Assembly (NCBI GenBank): GCA_040382215.1
Contig: JBEIFW010000018.1
Span: 1 to 29,390 of the forward strand
Direction: 5' to 3'
From: JBEIFW01 sp040382215
Lineage (GTDB): Bacteria; Actinomycetota; Acidimicrobiia; Acidimicrobiales; Ilumatobacteraceae
DNA length: 29,390 nucleotides
Part shown: positions 13,445-20,829 of the stretch, piece after piece
Position numbering within the stretch: the first letter of the stretch is position 1
Layout of the letters: every line of letters begins with the position of its first letter
The notes under the pieces: model-generated
Databases searched by the model: none
Told to the model about the DNA's origin: nothing
The model's input: the letters and a program-made list of their open reading frames with translations, nothing else
Translations under genes and position numbers: made by a program

Positions 13445-14851
13445 TCAACTCCGGCCGCGATAGGTGGCTCGCGTCCCGGACGAGTCCTTGTTGAGTCGCT
13501 TGGACAGGTGGAGCCCTTCGAGGATGAACTCGACAGCGCTCGCCACTGCGCCGACCGAATCGTCGCCGTCGGTGAGCCCGAGGACCGAGGCGCGCAGGTT
13601 GGGCACCCGCTCGATCACCGCCGCCAACTCGACCGCCGCGATGTCCTCGCCGGTGTTCACCGTAAGGCCCTCCTCGAAGGCCGACAGCACGTCGCGCACC
13701 TCGCCCTGCGAGACGCGCTCTTTGAAGACGCCGAGCACGGCGGACCGCAGCAGGTTCTCGATGATCTGACCGTCACGCCCCTCTTCGAGCGACTCAATCT
13801 CGACCTTGCCGGCCGTCGAGGCCGCCAGCGCTCCGAGGTCGCACACCCGGGGTACGACCGTGCGATCGCCCGAGCGGAGGCTGCGGCGCACCGCGTTGGC
13901 CGCCAACACCTCGACGTTGGCCACGCTGAGCCGAACCGACACACCCGAGCGCTGGTTCACGTTGCTCGACTGGCGGGCCAGATGGGAGAACGTGGCCACG
14001 ACATCTTCCATGAACCGCGGCAGGCGGACCTCGACGTCGCCGATCGACAACGGCGCCGCCTCCTGTCGCATGATCGCTACCTCAGTGCTCGTCTCCAGCG
14101 GGTAGTGGGTACGGATCTGGCTGCCGAACCGGTCCTTGAGCGGCGTGATGATCCGACCCCGGTTCGTGTAGTCGTCCGGGTTCGCCGATGCGAAGAGGAT
14201 CACGTCGAGCGGCAGGCGGATCTTGTATCCCCGGATCTGCACGTCGCGCTCTTCGAGCACGTTGAGCAGGCCAACCTGGATCCGCTCGGCGAGGTCGGGG
14301 AGCTCGTTGATCGCAAAGATCCCCCGGTTGGTCCGGGGAACGAGTCCGTAGTGCAGGGTGAGCTGGTCGGACAGGTAGCGACCCTCGGCGACCTTGTTCG
14401 GGGCGAACTCGCCGATCAGGTCGGCGATCGAGGTATCGGGCGTTGCGAGCTTCTCGCCGTAACGGTCCTCACGGTGCACCCACTCGATCGGCGTGTCGTC
14501 CCCGCGCTCGAGCACGAGTTCCCGAGCATGACGCGAGACCGGGTGATACGGATCGTCGTTGATCTCGCTGCCGGCGACCACCGGCATCCATTCGTCGAGC
14601 AGGCCGACCAGGCTGCGGATCATGCGGGTCTTGGCCTGTCCACGCTCCCCGAGGAAGATCACGTCGTGGCCGGCCAAGAGGGCGTTCTCGAGCTGCGGCA
14701 TGACGGTGTCCTCGTAGCCGAGCACGTGCTCGAACAGCGGCTCGCCGGCGGCGATCCGCCGAACCGCATTGGCGCGGATCTCCTCCTTGACCGGGACCGA
14801 CCGCCAGCCGGACTCGCGGAGCTGGCCGAGGGTTGCAGGACGCGACGACAT
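13445..14851 (-). CDS. AAA+ ATPase of the MoxR/magnesium-chelatase subunit I type
   Basis: A 468-residue cytoplasmic ATPase. Walker A is GERGQAKT (68-75, Lys74). The Walker B region reads NRGIFAINELPDL (175-187), with Asn182-Glu183 where Asp-Glu is usual; Glu183 keeps the catalytic position. Sensor 1 is FASANPDDYTNRGRI (220-234) and a likely arginine finger is Arg241 in LKDRFG. The helix-rich C-terminal third (about 300-468) resembles the lid and partner-binding region of ChlI/MoxR proteins. Such ATPases act with VWA proteins; the only one here is at 8289-10304. TAGGTT stands six bases before the ATG. It ends seven bases from the convergent GH1-like gene. Confidence 0.85.
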   Translation of the reverse strand: MSSRPATLGQLRESGWRSVPVKEEIRANAVRRIAAGEPLFEHVLGYEDTVMPQLENALLAGHDVIFLGERGQAKTRMIRSLVGLLDEWMPVVAGSEINDDPYHPVSRHARELVLERGDDTPIEWVHREDRYGEKLATPDTSIADLIGEFAPNKVAEGRYLSDQLTLHYGLVPRTNRGIFAINELPDLAERIQVGLLNVLEERDVQIRGYKIRLPLDVILFASANPDDYTNRGRIITPLKDRFGSQIRTHYPLETSTEVAIMRQEAAPLSIGDVEVRLPRFMEDVVATFSHLARQSSNVNQRSGVSVRLSVANVEVLAANAVRRSLRSGDRTVVPRVCDLGALAASTAGKVEIESLEEGRDGQIIENLLRSAVLGVFKERVSQGEVRDVLSAFEEGLTVNTGEDIAAVELAAVIERVPNLRASVLGLTDGDDSVGAVASAVEFILEGLHLSKRLNKDSSGTRATYRGRS

Positions 14852-14857
14852 GAGCGC

Positions 14858-14863
14858 AACCTA
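14858..14863 (-). promoter_or_regulatory. Candidate leaderless -10 (TAGGTT) of the AAA+ gene
   Basis: TAGGTT exactly six bases before the ATG, in a 44-base divergent gap shared with the GH2 gene; the -35 region must lie inside the GH2 promoter or coding sequence. Confidence 0.5.
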
Positions 14864-14879
14864 CCCGCTCGACGTTGGG

Positions 14880-14885
14880 TACGTT
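14880..14885 (+). promoter_or_regulatory. Candidate -10 (TACGTT) of the GH2 gene
   Basis: TACGTT ten bases before the ATG; would give a leader of three or four bases. It is 17 bases from the opposite-strand -10 of the AAA+ gene, so the two polymerases would compete. Confidence 0.35.
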
Positions 14886-14895
14886 CCCTACCAGG

Positions 14896-17037
14896 ATGCA
14901 TCGACGGTCGTTGGACCTCTCCGGAATGTGGCGGGCCGCGCCGGCTGACGACGATCTGCGTCGCGCCGCGTTCGGGATCGGGTTCGACGACGACGGGTGG
15001 GAGCCGGTCCCCGTGCCGTCACACTGGCGCTCGGTACCGGCATTCACCCGCCACGACGGCCCGTTGATCCACCGCACCAGGTTCGCGCTCGACGCCGGTG
15101 AGCCCGGGACCCGCACCTGGGTGGTGCTGCGCGGCGTTTTCTACCAGGCCGACGTGTGGTTCGACGGCGCCTACCTGGGGGACCCCGAGGGCTACTTCTT
15201 CCCGCACAGCCTCGAGATCACCGACCTCGCTCGACTCGGGTCCGAGCACGTGCTCGCGATCGAGGTCAACTGCTCACCCCCGCGCGATCGCACGGCCAAG
15301 CGTGCCGTCACCGGCGTGTTCCAGCACTGGGACGCCATGGACCCGTCGTGGAACCCGGCCGGGCTGTGGCGCCCCGTCGTCGTCGAGCAGACCGGACCGG
15401 TGCGCATCGAACGGCTGCGGGTCGTGTGCCGCGAGGTCGACGCCGACCGAGCGGTCGTCGACGTCCACGCGACCTTCGACGCCGACCAACCGCGCACGGT
15501 TCGCACGGTGCTGCGCTTCGACGAGCGGATCGAACGAGACGTCGAGCACCCCGTCGCAGCGGGACGCAACGCATTGCGGTGGAGCTTCGGCGTCGATCAG
15601 CCCCGGCTCTGGTGGCCCTGGTCCCTCGGAGAGGCTGCGCTCGCGACGGTCGAGGCGACCGTCGTCGTCGATGGTCGGGTGAGCGACCGGGCCGAGCGAC
15701 GCACCGGCCTTCGGCAGGTCTCCATGCACGACTGGGTCCTGTCCGTGAACGGCGAGCGGCTCTTCCTGAAGGGCGCCAACCTCGGTCCGACCCGAGCGGC
15801 CCTCGGCGCAGCGACCGGTGACGAGATCCGACGGGACGTCGACCTGGCCAAGGAAGCGGGACTCGACCTCGTACGCGTCCACGCCCACGTGGCGCGACCC
15901 GAGCTCTACGACGCCGCCGACGAGGCCGGGATGTTGATCTGGCAGGACTTCCCGCTGCAGTGGGGTTACGCACGCACGGTCAAAGACCAGGCCGTGCGCC
16001 AGGCCACGGAGATGGTCGACCTCCTGGCCCACCACCCCTCGGTTGCGCTCTGGTGCGGCCACAACGAGCCGTTCGCAGTTGATCCCCCCGCCGGAGGGCG
16101 GATCGATCGGCGGCTCAAGGCCCGATTCGCCGCCGCCCAACAGCTCCCGACGTGGAACCGAACCATCCTCGATCGGGCCGTTCGACGTGCGATCACCCGC
16201 GCGGACGAGTCACGTCCCGTCGTCGCCCAATCGGGCGCGTTGCCCCATGCGCCGCTGTTCGACGGTACCGACAGCCACCTGTACTTCGGGTGGTACCACG
16301 GCGACGAGCGCGACCTGCCCGGCTTCGCCGCCGCTGCACCCCGGCTCGTGCGTTTCGTCAGCGAGTTCGGCGCCCAGTCCGTCCCCGTCGACGCCGGATT
16401 CGCCGAACCCGAACGGTGGCCCGATCTCGACTGGGAGCGTCTGCAGGCACACCATTGCCTCCAGCTCGAACGGTTCGAGCGACACGTACCCCCGACGCGC
16501 TTCGCCCGCTTCGAGGACTGGGCCGCTGCGACGCAGCGCCATCAGGCCGACGTCGTGCGGCACCACGTCGAGACCTTGCGCCGGCTGAAGTACCGACCGA
16601 CGGGCGGGTTCTGCGTGTTCCTCTTCGCCGACGCACTGCCGGCGATCAGCTGGAGCCTGCTCGGACACGACCGCGCGGCCAAACCCGCCTACTTCGCCCT
16701 CGTGGACGCTTGTCGCCCCGTGATCGTCGTGGCCGACCGGCTCGAGGCGACAGTTGCGCCCGGGGATGCGCTGGCGCTCGACGTCCACGTGGTCAGCGAC
16801 CTGCGCCAACCGCTCGGCGACACCGAGGTCGCCGCTCGGATGTCGTGGACCGGCGGCAGCCACGGGTGGCGCTGGCGGGGCACCGTGCCCGCCGACAGCT
16901 GCGCGCGGATCGGCACGGTCTCGTTCATCGTGCCCGACACGAGCGGCACGCTCGTCCTCGATCTCGAACTGCGCACCGACGCCGGCGCAGGCGCCGCCGC
17001 CACCAACCGCTACGAGTCCCTCATCGTTGCGCGGTGA
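14896..17037 (+). CDS. Glycoside hydrolase family 2, beta-mannosidase-like
   Basis: A 713-residue GH2 enzyme without a signal peptide, so cytoplasmic. The N-terminal sugar-binding domain (about 8-165: LSGMWRAAP, VPVPSHWRS, GVFYQADVWFDG) is followed by an immunoglobulin-like domain (about 165-275) and the TIM barrel (about 280-600). The barrel starts with LFLKGANLGPTR and contains DEAGMLIWQDFPLQWGY. Acid/base Glu391 lies in WCGHNEP and nucleophile Glu490 in FVSEFG, so it should be active. WQDF and the overall length point to beta-mannosidase rather than beta-galactosidase; exo-glucosaminidase or another mannoside activity cannot be excluded. The ATG is preferred to an in-frame TTG seven codons upstream. 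Confidence 0.85.
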   Translation: MHRRSLDLSGMWRAAPADDDLRRAAFGIGFDDDGWEPVPVPSHWRSVPAFTRHDGPLIHRTRFALDAGEPGTRTWVVLRGVFYQADVWFDGAYLGDPEGYFFPHSLEITDLARLGSEHVLAIEVNCSPPRDRTAKRAVTGVFQHWDAMDPSWNPAGLWRPVVVEQTGPVRIERLRVVCREVDADRAVVDVHATFDADQPRTVRTVLRFDERIERDVEHPVAAGRNALRWSFGVDQPRLWWPWSLGEAALATVEATVVVDGRVSDRAERRTGLRQVSMHDWVLSVNGERLFLKGANLGPTRAALGAATGDEIRRDVDLAKEAGLDLVRVHAHVARPELYDAADEAGMLIWQDFPLQWGYARTVKDQAVRQATEMVDLLAHHPSVALWCGHNEPFAVDPPAGGRIDRRLKARFAAAQQLPTWNRTILDRAVRRAITRADESRPVVAQSGALPHAPLFDGTDSHLYFGWYHGDERDLPGFAAAAPRLVRFVSEFGAQSVPVDAGFAEPERWPDLDWERLQAHHCLQLERFERHVPPTRFARFEDWAAATQRHQADVVRHHVETLRRLKYRPTGGFCVFLFADALPAISWSLLGHDRAAKPAYFALVDACRPVIVVADRLEATVAPGDALALDVHVVSDLRQPLGDTEVAARMSWTGGSHGWRWRGTVPADSCARIGTVSFIVPDTSGTLVLDLELRTDAGAGAAATNRYESLIVAR

Positions 17038-17059
17038 GCACCTCACGACCCCGGATCAC

Positions 17060-18064
17060 TCAGCGACGCGCACCCATGAACATGAGCTTGAACGCGTCGT
17101 AGTTCTCTATGCAGTGGCCGGCGCCGAGCACGACGGACTCGAGCGGTGCCTCGACGAGGTGCACCGGGACGCGTGTTTCGATGGCGAGACGGCGGTCGAG
17201 ACCCCGCAGCATCCCCCCGCCACCCACGAGCGAGATCCCCCGCCGCAGGAAGTCCTGGCTGAGCTCCGGCGGCGCTTTCGACAGGCAGCGGACCACGGAG
17301 GCGATGATCGCCTGAACCACCTCTTCGATGGCCTCCCGGACTTCCGTCGGGGACAACACGACCGTCTTTGGCAGACCGGTGACGAGATCCCGGCCGCGCA
17401 CCTCGGCATGGAGTTCGTCCTCGGTGGGATAGGCCGATCCGATCGCCACCTTGATCTCCTCGGCGGTCCGCTCGCCGATCGCGATCCCGTACTCCCGGCG
17501 CACGTACGCCTGGATGGCGTTGTCCAGATCGAAGCTCCCGAGACGGACGGCCTCGAGCGCAACGATGCCGCCAAGGGAGATCACGGCCGTCTCGCTGGTC
17601 CCGCCGCCGATGTCGACGACCATGTTCCCGACCGGTTCACCGATCGGGAGCCCGGCCCCGATCGCGGCGGCCATCGGCTGTTCGATCAATTGGGGATCGG
17701 ACGCGCCGGCACGTCGCGCCGCCTCGGTGACAGCACGCTTCTCGACCTCGGTGATCGCCGACGGCACACAGATCACCACTCGCGGCCGGTTGAAGCGGCT
17801 GACACCGACACGCTGCAGAAGCAGCCGGATCATGCGCTCGGTGATGTCGAAGTCGGTGATCGCCCCACCCCGGAGCGGCCGGACCGCCACGATGTAGCCA
17901 GGGGTTCGACCGATCATCTGCCAGGCCTCGCGGCCGGTGGCGAGCACCTCACCGCTCTGGCTGTTGAGCGCGATCACCGACGGCTCGTTCAGCACGATGC
18001 CGCGCCCGCGCGAATAGACGAGGGTGTTCGCCGTACCGAGATCGATGGCGAGATCCCGGGCCAG
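17060..18064 (-). CDS. mreB: MreB rod-shape actin homologue, probable CTG start
   Basis: A 334-residue bacterial actin that organises cell-wall synthesis on the inner face of the membrane. ARDLAIDLGTANTLVY (residues 2-17) is the phosphate-1 loop, VDIGGGTSE (150-158) phosphate-2, and GGGGMLRGLD (281-290) the adenosine loop. Length is normal for MreB if translation begins at CTG (18064-18062), directly before ARDLAID, where relatives have MARDLAID. The upstream codons are GCG and then TGA, the stop of moaE, so there is no ATG, GTG or TTG before the phosphate-1 loop; the first GTG (17995) would delete it. AAGGGA (18073-18078) lies eight bases before CTG. No mreC, mreD or rodA is adjacent. Confidence 0.9.
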   Translation of the reverse strand: MARDLAIDLGTANTLVYSRGRGIVLNEPSVIALNSQSGEVLATGREAWQMIGRTPGYIVAVRPLRGGAITDFDITERMIRLLLQRVGVSRFNRPRVVICVPSAITEVEKRAVTEAARRAGASDPQLIEQPMAAAIGAGLPIGEPVGNMVVDIGGGTSETAVISLGGIVALEAVRLGSFDLDNAIQAYVRREYGIAIGERTAEEIKVAIGSAYPTEDELHAEVRGRDLVTGLPKTVVLSPTEVREAIEEVVQAIIASVVRCLSKAPPELSQDFLRRGISLVGGGGMLRGLDRRLAIETRVPVHLVEAPLESVVLGAGHCIENYDAFKLMFMGARR

Positions 18065-18067
18065 CGC

Positions 18068-18541
18068 TCAGATCCCTTCGCCCGGGACGTCGACGATCGC
18101 ATGCGCCCCCGTACCCCAATCCTCGCCGTCCTCCCAGGACTCGCGCTTCCAGATCGGCGCCGAGGTCTTGAGCGTGTCGATGCCGAAGCGCGCCGCTTCG
18201 AAGGCCTCCCCGCGATGGGCGGCCGATACGGCGACCACGACGGACGATTCCCCGAGCAGCAACCGACCGACTCGGTGCAGCAGCGCGACCCGGCCGACGG
18301 AGGGCCAGCGCCGACGCATCTCGGCGGCGATCCTTCCGAACACCGGGACGACCTGCTCCTCGTAGGCCTCGTAGGTGAGGTGGGTCACCCCGTCCCGACC
18401 CTCGGCGTGGTCACGGACCGTCCCCGAGAACAGCACCACGGCTCCGCAAGAGGGGAGCACCGACCACTGGTACGCGACGGCTACCGGGAGCACATCCGTG
18501 CTCACCGCGAACCAGTCGTCACCCTCAGCAGGCGGCAGCAC
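18068..18541 (-). CDS. moaE: Molybdopterin synthase catalytic subunit MoaE
   Basis: MoaE, with the small subunit MoaD, transfers sulfur to precursor Z to form molybdopterin in molybdenum-cofactor biosynthesis. The 157-residue protein contains FSGTVRDH (38-45), LTYEAYEE (55-62), HRVGRLLLGESSVVVAVSA (89-107) and AAHRGEAFEA, then the catalytic stretch IDTLKTSAPIWKRE with Lys125 and Lys132 spaced as in Escherichia coli MoaE (119 and 126). About 20 residues of extra N-terminus precede the core. The GTG start is supported by TAGTCT seven bases upstream. Its stop is followed, after one codon, by the proposed CTG start of mreB in the same frame, an unusual pairing of cofactor synthesis with cell shape. 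No moaD is visible. Confidence 0.93.
   Translation of the reverse strand: MLPPAEGDDWFAVSTDVLPVAVAYQWSVLPSCGAVVLFSGTVRDHAEGRDGVTHLTYEAYEEQVVPVFGRIAAEMRRRWPSVGRVALLHRVGRLLLGESSVVVAVSAAHRGEAFEAARFGIDTLKTSAPIWKRESWEDGEDWGTGAHAIVDVPGEGI
18073..18078 (-). promoter_or_regulatory. Shine-Dalgarno AAGGGA supporting the CTG start of mreB
   Basis: AAGGGA ends eight bases before the proposed CTG initiator, inside the last codons of moaE. It argues that the ribosome re-initiates at CTG right after terminating moaE. Confidence 0.55.
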
Positions 18542-18548
18542 GTAGAGC

Positions 18549-18554
18549 AGACTA
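18549..18554 (-). promoter_or_regulatory. Candidate leaderless -10 (TAGTCT) of moaE
   Basis: TAGTCT seven bases before the GTG of moaE, no ribosome-binding sequence between. A dyad directly abuts its upstream side. Confidence 0.45.
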
Positions 18555-18570
18555 GTGCGAGGGCTCGCAC
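18555..18570 (-). promoter_or_regulatory. Candidate operator: perfect 7-bp dyad GTGCGAG-NN-CTCGCAC
   Basis: GTGCGAG (18555-18561), two-base centre, CTCGCAC (18564-18570). It occupies the spacer between the -10 of moaE and its -35 region, a classic repressor or activator position. The protein that would bind it is unknown. Confidence 0.4.
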
Positions 18571-18581
18571 CGTCGGCTGGA

Positions 18582-18607
18582 CCCGGGGCGCCTTGGCGAA
18601 CCCCGGG
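18582..18607. repeat. Imperfect GC-rich hairpin in the moaE/PDZ divergent gap
   Basis: CCCGGGG-CGCC (18582-18592), TT, GGCG-AA-CCCCGGG (18595-18607): 11 pairs with a two-base bulge. It could be a DNA cruciform, a terminator of background transcription, or nothing. Confidence 0.35.
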
Positions 18608-18638
18608 GGCCGCGACCCCGCAAGCCCAATCCCACCCC

Positions 18639-18644
18639 TACGCT
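18639..18644 (+). promoter_or_regulatory. Candidate leaderless -10 (TACGCT) of the PDZ gene
   Basis: TACGCT eight bases before the GTG start, with no Shine-Dalgarno sequence. Confidence 0.4.
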
Positions 18645-18652
18645 CCCGCCAC

Positions 18653-19741
18653 GTGACCGACGGGGACCCGGGGGACGAGGACGCGAGCACCGGGCTCCCA
18701 CCGGCGTCCGAACGCCGATGGCGCCATCCGTCCGAACTCGGTTCCGCCGGTTTCGCCGGGCGCAGCGCCGAGGTCGGCGATGTGACGCACGGACTCGTCG
18801 AGACTCGGCCGTCGAGGACACCACGACGACTCACAGGCCTCGCAGTCGCGGCCGGTGTCGGGGGTGCTCTGCTCGTCGGCGGCTGGTTCGCCCTCTCCCG
18901 TGGCGACGGCGGCAACCTCCAGACAGCTCTGAGCGCGACCGCCCCGATCAGTCGGGCGAACCCGCCGGGGGAGCTCCGGCTGCTGATCGACGGCCCGAGC
19001 GGTGCCCGCTCGGTACCGGCGGTATCGACGGACGGCCGTCACGTCGTGGGGTGGGTCGGCGGAGTCCCGTCGTCGGCGGCCATGGCCGTCGACGACGGAG
19101 GAACCCAGCAGCCGGCGCGTCTCCTCGCCGCCGACCGGTCCGGGCTGGTCATCGTCACCGTCGACGAGGTCGTGACCCAGGTAGCCGCGGCGGAGTCCCG
19201 ATCCCTGCGAATCGGGCAGATGGTCCGGCTGGCGACGCCCGAAGGGGACCGAGCGGTGGTCGACGGCTTCGAGATCGACGCCGGGCAGCCCGTGATCCGC
19301 CTCCGAGACGCTCGTTCGGGCGAACCGGGCACCCTGGTGTGGTCGGACGGTCGCGTGTTGGGCTTGATCAGGTCCTCCAACGGTGCCGATCTCACGGCGG
19401 TGCCGATCGAGTATGCCCAGGGCCTCACGGCGGGGGCGGGCCGGGGCGTCTCGGGGTCGCCGGTGCTCGGTGTCGGGGTGACCGGCGCCGAGAGCGATGA
19501 CGGGTCCGACGCCAACGACGGCGTACGGATCGCGTCGATCACGCCCGGGTCGCCGGCGGCGACCGCCGGACTGCGCGAGGGCGACGTCGTGCTCAGCATC
19601 GAATCGCGCGCGGTGACCTCGCCGTGGCAGTTCGCCGTCGAACTGCGGCGCCACGCACCAGGGGATGCCGTCCGGCTCGCCGTGCGTCGCGGCGGCACCA
19701 CGCTGACGCTGCGACCCTTGCTCTCAGCTCGCTCCGGTTGA
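18653..19741 (+). CDS. Membrane protein with degenerate trypsin-like domain and PDZ domain
   Basis: A 362-residue protein laid out like an actinobacterial HtrA: polar leader containing RRWRHPSELG (21-30), one transmembrane segment (60-81), a strand-rich middle (about 105-260) and a C-terminal PDZ domain (about 268-355, VRIASITPGSPAATAGLREGDVVLSIESRAV). The middle ends like an S1C protease (TLVWSDGRVLGLI, compare PLVDSDGRVIGI), but the segment before it is RSGEPG instead of GNSGGP, so the catalytic serine is gone; no TNAHVV-type histidine motif is visible either. I read it as a protease-derived scaffold or regulator on the outer side of the membrane, possibly binding protein C-termini through its PDZ. 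GTG start chosen from the leader and the -10 upstream. Overlaps the convergent SDR gene by 18 bases. Confidence 0.75.
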   Translation: MTDGDPGDEDASTGLPPASERRWRHPSELGSAGFAGRSAEVGDVTHGLVETRPSRTPRRLTGLAVAAGVGGALLVGGWFALSRGDGGNLQTALSATAPISRANPPGELRLLIDGPSGARSVPAVSTDGRHVVGWVGGVPSSAAMAVDDGGTQQPARLLAADRSGLVIVTVDEVVTQVAAAESRSLRIGQMVRLATPEGDRAVVDGFEIDAGQPVIRLRDARSGEPGTLVWSDGRVLGLIRSSNGADLTAVPIEYAQGLTAGAGRGVSGSPVLGVGVTGAESDDGSDANDGVRIASITPGSPAATAGLREGDVVLSIESRAVTSPWQFAVELRRHAPGDAVRLAVRRGGTTLTLRPLLSARSG

Positions 19742-20812
19742 TCGCCTCCGGCGGCCTCGAATCAGCCGGCGCACGCCTCCCACCACCAGCGCCGGTAGTC
19801 CGATCGACGCGGCGAGCAGGCCGCCGAGCGCCAATTCCTGGCGGCGCTTGGGCGTCACCACGGTCCACCATGGCCCCGGAGTTCCCGCGACGAAGGCCTG
19901 TTCGTTGGTGCGGCTCGGTTCCCAGCCGACTGCCCGTAGGCGGTCGTTGGCCACCACCCAGGTCGTGGTGACATACGGGAGTAGGCCAGGGGGCATCGGC
20001 CCGCGACGCACTCGCCAGCCGACATGGGCAACGAGCACCGCCAACCAGACGGGCAGCTGTGGCCGGGCAGGCACCCCCGCCAGCGCGCGGACGGTGGAGC
20101 CCGGGATCCATCCGTCGGGTGCCACGTTGAACGGGCCGTCGAGGCGGGACCGGCGAGCGACATCGAGCGCAGCGGCGAGATCGTCGAGATGGAGGAACTG
20201 CCAGACCTCTGCATCGCCTCCGAGGCGCCGTACGGCGGCCGTGGCGAGCGCACGTGCCAGCCAGCCGGTGCCGGTCTCGGCGAGCGCCGTGCAGGGGCGC
20301 AGCACGGCCACTCGGCGCCCCGGCTCGGCTCCTGCCCAGTCCGCCACGAGCTGCTCGACCTCCGCCCGCTGGACCGCATAGGCGAAGTCCGGGTTCGGTC
20401 GCAGTGGGGCGTCCTCGGTGAGTGGAGAAGGGTTGTTGGCCCATGCGCCGTAGACCGTCGCCGACGACAACACCACGAGGTGGCGAACGCCCGCGGCAGT
20501 CGCCGCGTCGAGCACCTGGCGTGTGGTGGCGAGGTTGAGCCGGCGGGTCCGAACCGCCTGGCGTTCGGTGTCGGCATCGAAGGCGAGGTGCACGACCGTG
20601 TCAGCACCTGCGAAGACCGCTTCGAGCGCGTCGAATGCCTGCGGCCGACCCAGGTGGAGTCGGAGCGCCTCGACGCGGGGATCGCGCCACGTCGCCACCG
20701 CGCGGTCGACGACGACGATCCGGCGCAGGCCACGGTCCTGACCGAGCCGGCGCACGAGACGTCGCCCGACGCCGCCTCCGGCCCCGGTGACGACGACGAC
20801 TCCACGGGGCAC
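19724..20812 (-). CDS. NAD-dependent epimerase/dehydratase-like SDR with membrane tail
   Basis: A 362-residue extended short-chain dehydrogenase/reductase. The nucleotide-binding motif VTGAGGGVGRRL (8-19) starts the Rossmann fold, VVHLAFDAD (73-81) follows strand 4, and VVLSSATVYG (113-122) holds the active-site Ser/Thr. The catalytic pair is Tyr145-x3-Arg149 (YAVQR), with arginine where lysine is expected. VWQFLHLDDLAAAL and FNVAPDG are typical later motifs. The C-terminus adds a hydrophobic segment (about 327-346) and a basic tail (RRLIRGRRRR), so the protein is probably membrane-attached. Substrate unknown; sugar-nucleotide or lipid-linked substrates are plausible. The GTG start is only 17 bases from the divergent GTG of the next gene. 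Confidence 0.75.
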   Translation of the reverse strand: MPRGVVVVTGAGGGVGRRLVRRLGQDRGLRRIVVVDRAVATWRDPRVEALRLHLGRPQAFDALEAVFAGADTVVHLAFDADTERQAVRTRRLNLATTRQVLDAATAAGVRHLVVLSSATVYGAWANNPSPLTEDAPLRPNPDFAYAVQRAEVEQLVADWAGAEPGRRVAVLRPCTALAETGTGWLARALATAAVRRLGGDAEVWQFLHLDDLAAALDVARRSRLDGPFNVAPDGWIPGSTVRALAGVPARPQLPVWLAVLVAHVGWRVRRGPMPPGLLPYVTTTWVVANDRLRAVGWEPSRTNEQAFVAGTPGPWWTVVTPKRRQELALGGLLAASIGLPALVVGGVRRLIRGRRRRSTGAS

Positions 20813-20817
20813 GGGCG

Positions 20818-20824
20818 TACAGTG
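20818..20824. promoter_or_regulatory. Overlapping divergent -10 elements in a 17-bp gap
   Basis: TACAGT (20818-20823, forward) is six bases before the GTG of the zincin-like gene; CACTGT (20824-20819, reverse) is six bases before the GTG of the SDR gene. The two hexamers share five base pairs, so only one can be used at a time. GGGC/GCCC repeats flank them (20813-20816 and 20824-20827). Confidence 0.45.
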
Positions 20825-20829
20825 CCCTC

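Noticed and set aside
12425..15067. Very long forward frame (880 codons) spanning the GH1-like gene, the AAA+ gene and the start of GH2
   Set aside because: It crosses three well-supported genes in other frames and its composition (Arg, Ser, Pro, Asp) is that of shadow translation.
16754..18652. 5' extension of the PDZ-gene frame back through mreB and moaE
   Set aside because: Only the part after the GTG at 18653 looks like protein. Upstream the frame is antisense to mreB and moaE.
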